Below are positions 1 through 6,617 of a stretch of DNA of 19,663 bases, piece by piece. The translations under genes and the position numbers were made by a program. The DNA is from Saccoglossus kowalevskii. Taxonomy: Eukaryota; Hemichordata; Enteropneusta; Harrimaniidae. The stretch spans positions 1-19,663 of the forward strand of contig NW_003157828.1 of assembly GCF_000003605.2 (NCBI RefSeq), in the 5' to 3' direction. A model generated the notes under the pieces. The model was given only the letters and a program-made list of their open reading frames with translations, searched no databases and was not told where the DNA came from. Every line of letters begins with the position of its first letter. The stretch's first letter is position 1.

Positions 1-89
1 GTGCTTTACTGCCACTTTGAATATGAATAATCAAAAATATGCTTGTAATGTACTTTGCCACTCATCTGCACAAAACCCTGGCCTATGTG

Positions 90-180
90 GTGCTTTACTG
101 TCACTTTGAATATGAATAATCAAAAATATGCTTGTAATGTACTTTGCCACTGTCATCTGCACATGACCCTGGCCTATGTG
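90..180 (+). repeat. representative consensus monomer (91 bp)
   Basis: This copy matches the majority base at nearly all positions and recurs exactly or almost exactly elsewhere (for example 1085-1175, 1630-1720, 2986-3076, 5159-5249). In order it holds GTGCTTTACTGTCACTTTGA (bases 1-20), the AT-rich ATATGAATAATCAAAAATAT (21-40), GCTTGTAATGTACTTTGCCA (41-60) and a 3' part with CTGTCATCTGCACATG followed by ACCCTGGCCTATGTG. Composition is 24 A, 32 T, 19 C and 16 G, which is 61.5% A+T with no CpG. ACTGTCA occurs twice, at bases 8-14 and 60-66. The phase is arbitrary. Confidence 0.95.
160..180. other. short inverted repeat at the monomer 3' end (CACAT/ATGTG)
   Basis: CACAT at 160-164 and ATGTG at 176-180 are exact reverse complements around an 11-base loop. 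The pair sits at monomer bases 71-75 and 87-91 and recurs in most monomers. It is lost in forms with CACAAAACCC or GCGCAT. A 5-bp stem is weak, so I record it only as a recurrent dyad at the monomer boundary. Confidence 0.55.
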
Positions 181-361
181 GTGCTTACTGTCACTTTGAA
201 TATGAATAATCAAAAATATGCTTGTAATGTACTTTGCCACACTCATCTGCACATGACCCTTGTCTATGTGGTGCTTTACTGTCACTTTGAATGTGAATAA
301 TCAAAAATATGCTTGTAATGTACTTTGCCACTGTCATCTGCACATGACCCTGGTCTATGTG

Positions 362-542
362 GTGCTTACTGTCACTTTGAATATGAGTAATCAAAAATAT
401 GCTTGTAATGTACTTTGCCACTGTCATTTGCACAAAACCCTGGCCTATGTGGCGGTTTACTGTCACTTTGAATATGAATAATCAAAAATATGCTTGTAAT
501 GTTCATTACCTCTGTCATCTGCACATGACCCTGGCCTATGTG
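362..542. repeat. landmark doublet (TTTGCACAAAA monomer + GCGGTTT/TTCATT monomer)
   Basis: This two-monomer unit is easy to follow. Its first monomer (90 bp) has GAGTAATC and CATTTGCACAAAA; its second begins GCGGTTT and has TTCATTACCTCTG in place of TACTTTGCCACTG. I find 13 copies, starting at 362, 1449, 4346, 8332, 8965, 9689, 11951, 12675, 13309, 14033, 16027, 16480 and 18741. The two halves are never separated, and the preceding monomer always ends CCTGGTCT or CCTAGTCT. What follows differs from copy to copy, so the doublet behaves as a unit that has been placed in several block contexts. Confidence 0.9.
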
Positions 543-724
543 GTGCTTTACTGTCACTTTGAATATGAATAATCAAAAATATGCTTGTAATGTACTTTAC
601 CACTGTCATCTGCACATGACCCTGGTCTATGTGTTGCTTTACTGTCACTTTGAATATGAATAATCAAAAGTATGCTTGTAATGTACTTTGCCACTGTCAT
701 CTGCACATGACCCTGGCCTATGTG
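543..724. repeat. contracted monomer followed by TTGCTTT/AAAGTAT monomer
   Basis: The monomer at 543-633 starts as a usual GTGCTTT form but carries TTTACCACTG and ends CCTGGTCT. At 9870-10050 these features are spread over two successive monomers, so this copy looks like a fusion that lost about 90 bp. The next monomer (634-724) starts TTGCTTT, because its predecessor ends GTG rather than GTGG, and has AAAGTATGC. The AAAGTAT variant marks 16 monomers in the window, for example 905, 3441, 3712, 10051 and 17113. Confidence 0.75.
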
Positions 725-1356
725 GTGCTTTACTGCCACTTTGAATATGAATAATCAAAAATATGCTTGTAATGTACTTTGCCACTCATCTGCACAAAAC
801 CCTGGCCTATGTGGTGCTTTACTGTCACTTTGAATATGAATAATCAAAAATATGCTTGTAATGTACTTTGCCACTGTCATCTGCACATGACCCTGGTCTA
901 TGTGTTGCTTTACTGTCACTTTGAATATGAATAATCAAAAGTATGCTTGTAATGTACTTTGCCACTGTCATCTGCACATGACCCTGGCCTATGTGGTGCT
1001 TCACTGCCACTTTGAATATGAATAATCAAAAATATGCTTGTAATGTACTTTGCCACTCATCTGCACAAAACCCTGGCCTATGTGGTGCTTTACTGTCACT
1101 TTGAATATGAATAATCAAAAATATGCTTGTAATGTACTTTGCCACTGTCATCTGCACATGACCCTGGCCTATGTGGTGCTTTACTGTCACTTTGAATATG
1201 AATATTCAAACATATGCTTGTAATGTACTTTGCCACTGTCATCTGCACATGACCCTGGCCTATGTGGTGCTTACTGTCACTTTGAGTATGAATAATCAAA
1301 AATATGCTTGTAATGTACTTTGCTTCTGTCATCTGCGCATGACTCTGGCCTATGTG
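725..1356. repeat. block B, copy 1 (seven monomers)
   Basis: The order is: 89-bp form (725), GGTCT-ending form (814), TTGCTTT/AAAGTAT form (905), 89-bp form with TTCACTGCC (996), consensus (1085), AATATTCAAAC form (1176) and a 90-bp form with GAGTATG, GCTTCTG and CTGCGCATGACTC (1267). The same seven follow one another at 3532-4163, 10142-10774 and 16933-17564. The copy at 10142 carries one extra A near 10720. From 1357 onward this copy diverges, whereas the other three continue together with a TTGTATTG monomer. Confidence 0.9.
1191..1210. other. perfect 9-bp inverted repeat, variant class 1
   Basis: TTTGAATAT and ATATTCAAA flank a GA spacer as exact reverse complements, at monomer bases 16-24 and 27-35. 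The consensus has A at base 30 and so an A/A mismatch with base 21; here base 30 is T. Perfect copies occur in the monomers starting at 1176, 1811, 3983, 5250, 6703, 7969, 10593, 14758 and 17384. The monomer at 6340 has the same change but a mismatch at the outermost pair. Confidence 0.85.
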
Positions 1357-1725
1357 GTGCTTTACTGTCACTTTGATTATGAATAATCAAAAAATATGCT
1401 TGTAATGTACTTTGCCACTGTCATCTGCACATGACCCTGGTCTATGTGGTGCTTACTGTCACTTTGAATATGAGTAATCAAAAATATGCTTGTAATGTAC
1501 TTTGCCACTGTCATTTGCACAAAACCCTGGCCTATGTGGCGGTTTACTGTCACTTTGAATATGAATAATCAAAAATATGCTTGTAATGTTCATTACCTCT
1601 GTCATCTGCACATGACCCTGGCCTATGTGGTGCTTTACTGTCACTTTGAATATGAATAATCAAAAATATGCTTGTAATGTACTTTGCCACTGTCATCTGC
1701 ACATGACCCTGGCCTATGTGGTGCT
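1357..1725. repeat. transition segment with a 92-bp monomer and landmark doublet
   Basis: The 92-bp monomer at 1357-1448 has TTGATTATG and six A where five are usual, and ends CCTGGTCT. The landmark doublet follows (1449-1629), then a consensus monomer (1630-1720). The doublet here is 12 monomers downstream of the one at 362. The first monomer is probably a hybrid, since its 5' part matches the TTGATTATG class and its 3' end matches the forms that precede the doublet. Confidence 0.8.
1372..1391. other. perfect 9-bp inverted repeat, variant class 2
   Basis: TTTGATTAT and ATAATCAAA flank GA as exact reverse complements at the same monomer bases 16-35. Here base 21 is T and pairs with the consensus A at base 30. 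Nine monomers carry this form, starting at 1357, 1902, 3350, 5431, 6794, 11680, 14939, 15756 and 18470. None also carries the base-30 change. Confidence 0.85.
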
Positions 1726-2195
1726 TACTGTCACTTTGAATATGAATAATCAAACATATGCTTGTACTGTACTTTGCCACTGTCATCTGCACAAAACCCT
1801 GGCCTATGTGGTGCTTTACTGTCACTTTGAATATGAATATTCAAACATATGCTTGTAATGTACTTTGCTTGTGTCATCTGCGCATGACTCTGGCCTATGT
1901 GGTGCTTTACTGTCACTTTGATTATGAATAATCAAAAATATGCTTGTAATGTACTTTGCGCCGGTCATCTGCACATGCCCTGGCATATGTGGTGCTTTAC
2001 TGTCACTTTGAATATGAATAATCAAAAATATGCTTGTAATGTACTTTGCCACTGTCATCTGCACATGACCCTGGCCTATGTGTTGCTTTACTGTCACTCT
2101 GAATATGAATAATCAAAAATGTGCTTGTAATGTACTTTGCCACTCTCATCTGCACATGACCCATGCTATGTGGTGCTTTACTGTCACTTTGAATG

Positions 2196-2205
2196 TGATT
2201 AATCA
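2196..2205. other. 10-bp perfect palindrome TGATTAATCA in a monomer subclass
   Basis: TGATTAATCA is its own reverse complement, at monomer bases 24-33. It arises from the consensus TGAATAATCA by one A-to-T change at base 27, and is linked to AATGTG just upstream. Twelve monomers carry it, starting at 2173, 3168, 5704, 5977, 6158, 7065, 11498, 15212, 15485, 15847, 18288 and 19554. Most also have TAATTTACTTTG and CTGTTATCTGCACAC. Confidence 0.8.
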
Positions 2206-2263
2206 AAAATATGCTTGTAATTTACTTTGCCACTGTTATCTGCACACAACCCATGTCTATGTG

Positions 2264-2985
2264 GTGTTTTACTGTCACTTTGAATATGAATAATCAAACA
2301 TATGCTTGTAATGTACTTTGCTTCTGTCATCTGCGCATAACTCTGGCCTATGTGGTGCTTACTGTCACTTTGAATAAGAGTAATCAAAAATATGCTTGTA
2401 CTGTACTTTGCCACTGTCATCTGCACAAAACCCTGGCCTCTGTGGTGGTTTACTGTCACTTTGAATATGAATAATCAAAAATATGCTTGTATTGTACTTT
2501 ACCACTGTCATCTGCACATGATCCTGGCCTATGTGGTGCTTTACTGTCACTTTGAATATGAATAATTAAAAATATGCTTGTAATGTACTTTGCCACTCAT
2601 CTGCACAAAACCCTGGCCTATGTGGTGCTTTACAGTCACTTTGAATATGAATAATCAAAAATATGCTTGTAATGTACTTTGCTTCTGTCATCTGCGCATA
2701 ACTCTGGCCTATGTGGTGCTTACTGTCACTTTGAATAAGAGTAATCAAAAATATGCTTGTACTGTACTTTGCCACTGTCATCTGCACAAAACCCTGGCCT
2801 CTGTGGTGGTTTACTGTCACTTTGAATATGAATAATCAAAAATATGCTTGTATTGTACTTTACCACTGTCATCTGCACATGACCCTGGCCTATGTGGTGC
2901 TTTACTGTCACTTTGAATATGAATAATTAAAAATATGCTTGTAATGTACTTTGCCACTCATCTGCACAAAACCCTGGCCTATGTG
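2264..2985. repeat. tandem duplication of a four-monomer unit (361 bp)
   Basis: Monomers at 2264, 2355, 2445 and 2536 are repeated as 2625, 2716, 2806 and 2897. The second members (AATAAGAGTAATC, CTTGTACTG, GGCCTCTGTG) and the fourth members (AATTAAAA, CCACTCATC) match. The third differs by ATCCTGG versus ACCCTGG. The first differs at its 5' end (GTGTTTTACTG, CAAACATATG versus GTGCTTTACAG, CAAAAATATG), so the duplication point lies inside it. The structure was copied intact to 7156-7877. Confidence 0.85.
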
Positions 2986-3473
2986 GTGCTTTACTGTCAC
3001 TTTGAATATGAATAATCAAAAATATGCTTGTAATGTACTTTGCCACTGTCATCTGCACATGACCCTGGCCTATGTGGTGCTTTACTGTCATTTTGAATAT
3101 GAATAATCAAAAATGTGCTTGTAATGTACTTTGCCACTCTCATCTGCACATGACCCTTGTCTATGTGGTGCTTTACTGTCACTTTGAATGTGATTAATCA
3201 AAAATATGCTTGTAATTTACTTTGCCACTGTTATCTGCACACAACCCATGTCTATGTGGTGTTTTACTGTCACTTTGAATATGAATAATCAAACATATGC
3301 TTGTAATGTACTTTGCCACTGTCATCTGCGCATAACTCTGGCCTATGTGGTGCTTTACTGTCACTTTGATTATGAATAATCAAAAATATGCTTGTAATGT
3401 ACTTTGCCACTCTCATCTGCACTTGACCCTTGTCTATGTGGTGCTTTACTGTCACTTTGAATGTGAATAATCA
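2536..3473. repeat. block D, copy 1 (about ten monomers)
   Basis: From the AATTAAAA monomer at 2536 the order matches 10866-11803 (offset 8330) and 17656-18593 (offset 15120). It runs through the CATTTTG/AATGTGC form (3077), the GATTAATC form (3168), the GTGTTTTACTG/CAAACATATG form (3259), the TTGATTATG form with CACTTGACCCTTGTC (3350) and the 5' part of 3441. It overlaps the right part of block C, so the block at 6618 and the blocks at 10866 and 17656 share this stretch by different events. Confidence 0.88.
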
Positions 3474-3531
3474 AAAGTATGCTTGTAATGTACTTTGCCA
3501 CTGTCATCTGCACATGACCCTGGCCTATGTG
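3441..3531. repeat. hybrid junction monomer
   Basis: The 5' part (AATGTGAATAATCAAAA) matches the monomers at 11771 and 18561. From AAAGTATGC onward it matches the TTGCTTT/AAAGTAT class (634, 3712), including the GGCCTATGTG end and the 89-bp monomer that follows. The switch lies close to 3474 and marks where block D is joined to block B. Confidence 0.8.
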
Positions 3532-4254
3532 GTGCTTTACTGCCACTTTGAATATGAATAATCAAAAATATGCTTGTAATGTACTTTGCCACTCATCTGC
3601 ACAAAACCCTGGCCTATGTGGTGCTTTACTGTCACTTTGAATATGAATAATCAAAAATATGCTTGTAATGTACTTTGCCACTGTCATCTGCACATGACCC
3701 TGGTCTATGTGTTGCTTTACTGTCACTTTGAATATGAATAATCAAAAGTATGCTTGTAATGTACTTTGCCACTGTCATCTGCACATGACCCTGGCCTATG
3801 TGGTGCTTCACTGCCACTTTGAATATGAATAATCAAAAATATGCTTGTAATGTACTTTGCCACTCATCTGCACAAAACCCTGGCCTATGTGGTGCTTTAC
3901 TGTCACTTTGAATATGAATAATCAAAAATATGCTTGTAATGTACTTTGCCACTGTCATCTGCACATGACCCTGGCCTATGTGGTGCTTTACTGTCACTTT
4001 GAATATGAATATTCAAACATATGCTTGTAATGTACTTTGCCACTGTCATCTGCACATGACCCTGGCCTATGTGGTGCTTACTGTCACTTTGAGTATGAAT
4101 AATCAAAAATATGCTTGTAATGTACTTTGCTTCTGTCATCTGCGCATGACTCTGGCCTATGTGGTGCTTTACTGTCACTTTGAATATGAATAATCAAAAA
4201 TATGCTTGTATTGTACTTTACCACTGTCATCTGCACATGATCCTGGCCTATGTG
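3532..4254. repeat. block B, copy 2 (eight monomers)
   Basis: This is the same order as 725-1356, offset by 2807 bp (31 monomers), extended by a monomer with TTGTATTG, TTTACCAC and GATCCTGG (4164-4254). This eighth monomer also follows the copies at 10142 and 16933, so these three share an ancestor more recent than the copy at 725, or copy 1 was altered at that point. Bases 3835-4593 recur at 7821-8579 at a constant offset of 3986. Confidence 0.88.
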
Positions 4255-4707
4255 GTGCTTTACTGTCACTTTGAATATGAATAATTAAAAATATGCTTGT
4301 AATGTACTTTGCCACTGTCATCTGCACATGACCCTGGTCTATGTGGTGCTTACTGTCACTTTGAATATGAGTAATCAAAAATATGCTTGTAATGTACTTT
4401 GCCACTGTCATTTGCACAAAACCCTGGCCTATGTGGCGGTTTACTGTCACTTTGAATATGAATAATCAAAAATATGCTTGTAATGTTCATTACCTCTGTC
4501 ATCTGCACATGACCCTGGCCTATGTGGTGCTTTACTGTCACTTTGAATATGAATAATCAAAAATATGCTGGTAATGTACTTTGCCACTGTCATATGCACA
4601 TGACGTGGCATATGTGGTGCTTTACTGTCACTTTGAATATGAATAATCAAAAATATGCTTGTAATGTACTTTGCCACTGTCATCTGCACATGACCCTGGC
4701 CTATGTG
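4255..4707. repeat. landmark doublet context with an aberrant monomer
   Basis: An AATTAAAA monomer ending CCTGGTCT (4255) precedes the landmark doublet (4346-4526). The next monomer (4527-4616, 90 bp) has GCTGGTAATG and an unusual 3' end, CATATGCACATGACGTGGCATATG, which resembles only the end of the monomer at 1902 (GGCATATG). A consensus monomer follows (4617). At 8513 a single monomer combines the 5' part of 4527 with the 3' part of 4617, so the two loci differ by one monomer gained or lost here. Confidence 0.8.
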
Positions 4708-5069
4708 GTGCTTACTGTCACTTTGAATATGAATAATCAAAAATATGCTTGTAATGTACTTTACCACTGTCATCTGCACATGACCCTGGTCTATGTGTTG
4801 CTTTACTGTCACTTTGAATATGAGTAATCAAAAGTATGCTTGTAATGTACTTTGCCACTGTCATCTGCACATGACCCTGGCCTATGTGGTGCTTACTGTC
4901 ACTTTGAATATGAATAATCAAAAATATGCTTGTAATGTACTTTACCACTGTCATCTGCACATGACCCTGGTCTATGTGTTGCTTTACTGTCACTTTGAAT
5001 ACGAATAATCAAAAGTATGCTTGTAATGTACTTTGCCACTGTCATCTGCACATGACCCTGGCCTATGTG
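4708..5069. repeat. tandem two-monomer duplication (181 bp)
   Basis: The pair at 4708-4888 (90-bp TTTACCAC/GGTCT monomer plus TTGCTTT/AAAGTAT monomer) is repeated at 4889-5069. The copies differ by GAGTAATC versus ACGAATAATC near the middle of the second monomer. A single copy of the pair occurs at 8604-8784, 9961-10141, 12947-13127 and 16752-16932, so the doubling is local to this site. Confidence 0.88.
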
Positions 5070-6140
5070 GTGCTTTACTGCCACTTTGAATATGAATAAT
5101 CAAAAATATGCTTGTAATGTACTTTGCCACTCATCTGCACAAAACCCTGGCCTATGTGGTGCTTTACTGTCACTTTGAATATGAATAATCAAAAATATGC
5201 TTGTAATGTACTTTGCCACTGTCATCTGCACATGACCCTGGCCTATGTGGTGCTTTACTGTCACTTTGAATATGAATATTCAAACATATGCTTGTAATGT
5301 ACTTTGCCACTGTCATCTGCACATGACCCTGGCCTATGTGGTGCTTACTGTCACTTTGAATATGAATAATCAAAAATATGCTTGTAATGTACTTTGCTTC
5401 TGTCATCTGCGCATGACTCTGGCCTATGTGGTGCTTTACTGTCACTTTGATTATGAATAATCAAAAATATGCTTGTAATGTACTTTGCGACTGTCATCTG
5501 CACATGACCTTGGCCTATGTGGTGCTTTACTGTCACTTTGAATATGAATAATCAAAAATATGCTTGTAATGTACTTTGCCACTGTCATCTGCACATGACC
5601 CTGGCCTATGTGGTGCTTTACTGTCATTTTGAATATGAATAATCAAAAATGTGCTTGTAATGTACTTTGCCACTCTCATCTGCACATGACCCTTGTCTAT
5701 GTGGTGCTTTACTGTCACTTTGAATGTGATTAATCAAAAATATGCTTGTAATTTACTTTGCCACTGTTATCTGCACATGACCTTGGCCTATGTGGTGCTT
5801 TACTGTCACTTTGAATATGAATAATCAAAAATATGTTTGTAATGTACTTTGCCACTGTCATCTGCACATGACCCTGGCCTATGTGGTGCTTTACTGTCAT
5901 TTTGAATATGAATAATCAAAAATGTGCTTGTAATGTACTTTGCCACTCTCATCTGCACATGACCCTTGTCTATGTGGTGCTTTACTGTCACTTTGAATGT
6001 GATTAATCAAAATATGCTTGTAATTTACTTTGCCACTGTTATCTGCACACAACCCATGTCTATGTGGTGTTTTACTGTCACTTTGAATATGAATAATCAA
6101 ACATATGCTTGTAGTGTACTTTGCCACTGTCATCTGCACA
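5070..6140. repeat. block E, copy 1 (about 12 monomers)
   Basis: This segment recurs at 14578-15648 (offset 9508). It includes an 89-bp form, a consensus, an AATATTCAAAC form, a 90-bp GCTTCTG form, a TTGATTATG form with GCGACTG and GACCTTGG (5431), then the tandem trimer and a CAAACATATG form with TTGTAGTG (6067). I noticed differences at TTACTGCC/TTCACTGCC, GGCC/GGTC, ATGTTTG/ATGCTTG (near 5836) and TTACTG/TTTCTG (near 15492). The copies part inside the monomer at 6067, where this one ends CCCTTGTCT and the other CCCTGGCCT. Confidence 0.88.
5522..6066. repeat. tandem three-monomer duplication with a hybrid joint
   Basis: Monomers at 5522, 5613 and 5704 are repeated at 5795, 5886 and 5977. 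The joint monomer (5704-5794) has the GATTAATC/TTATCTGCAC features of one class, but ends CATGACCTTGG like the monomer at 5431, which stands just before the first unit. This is the pattern expected from unequal exchange between the 3' halves of 5431 and a GATTAATC monomer. The second unit's last monomer has four A instead of five. Confidence 0.88.
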
Positions 6141-6617
6141 TGACCCTTGTCTATGTGGTGCTTTACTGTCACTTTGAATGTGATTAATCAAAAATATGCT
6201 TGTAATTTACTTTGCCACTGTTATCTGCACACAACCCATGTCTATGTGGTGTTTTACTGTCACTTTGAATATGAATAATCAAACATATGCTTGTAATGTA
6301 CTTTGCCACTGTCATCTGCAAATGACCCTGACCTATGTGGTGCTTACTGTCACTTTGAATATGAATATTCAATAATATGCTTGGAATGTACTTTGCTTCT
6401 GTCATCTGCGCATAACTGTGGCCTATGTGGTGCTTTACTGTCATTTTGAAAATGAATAATCAAAAATGTGCTTGTAATGTACTTTGCCACTCTCATCTGC
6501 ACATGACCCTTGTCTATGTGGTGCTTTACTGTCACTTTGAATGTGAATAATCAAAAATATGCTTGTAATTTACCTTGCCACTGTTATCTGCACACAACCC
6601 AGGTCTATGTGGTGTTT
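6141..6617. repeat. most irregular stretch of the array
   Basis: The monomers at 6158, 6249, 6340, 6430 and 6521 form an order not seen elsewhere in the window. Private variants include CTGCAAATGACCCTGACC (6249), ATTCAATAATATGC with CTTGGAATG and ATAACTGTGG (6340), CATTTTGAAAATG (6430), and TTTACCTTGCC with CCCAGGTCT (6521). This stretch separates block E from the second copy of block C and seems to have escaped the recent block copying that covers most of the window. Confidence 0.8.

Larger units (their letters stand above)
1..542. repeat. block A, copy 1 (six monomers)
   Basis: The monomers begin at 1, 90, 181, 271, 362 and 452. The first is an 89-bp form (TACTGCC, CCACTCATC, CACAAAACCC). 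The third is a 90-bp form with the diagnostic GCCACACTC. The fourth has AATGTGAAT and ends CCTGGTCT. The last two are the landmark doublet. The same order recurs at 9328-9869, 12314-12855 and 13672-14213, and from the second monomer on at 16208-16660. I saw no differences in spot checks among these copies, so the block was duplicated or homogenised recently. Confidence 0.9.
1726..3090. repeat. block C, copy 1 (about 15 monomers)
   Basis: This 1.37-kb segment recurs at 6618-7982 at a constant offset of 4892 bp. I saw two differences: CCATGCT versus CCTTGCT near 2162, and TACAGTC versus TACTGTC near 2633. It holds many of the rarer variants: GCTTGTGTCATC (1811), GCGCCGGTCATC with CATGCCCTGGCATATG (1902), CACTCTGAA and a shortened CCATGCTATG (2083), GATTAATC (2173) and the AATAAGAGTAATC forms. 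It also contains the tandem 4-mer at 2264-2985. The right limit is the CATTTTG change in the monomer at 3077. Confidence 0.9.

Noticed and set aside
60-66. Monomer as a doubled half-unit because ACTGTCA occurs at bases 8-14 and 60-66
   Set aside because: Beyond these seven bases the flanks do not align well, and the spacing of 52 is not half of 91. It may be a trace of an older duplication but the evidence is too thin.
31-285. Short proteins on both strands (minus-strand MTVKHHI..., plus-strand MWCFTVTL...) as a repeated gene family
   Set aside because: They are translations of the satellite in shifting frames. The same DNA gives frames on both strands, ends are set by the 91-bp frame shift, and variants change residues without any coding bias that I can see.
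1200-1208. Heat-shock element (GAATATTC contains GAAnnTTC)
   Set aside because: Only two inverted units are present, without the third regularly spaced unit of a usual element. The motif follows from a single base change in an AT-rich dyad.
2561-2572. Polyadenylation signal (ATTAAA in the AATTAAAA monomers)
   Set aside because: It is one base different from the consensus, lies in an AT-rich tract, and there is no gene upstream or any GT-rich downstream element set apart from the repeat.
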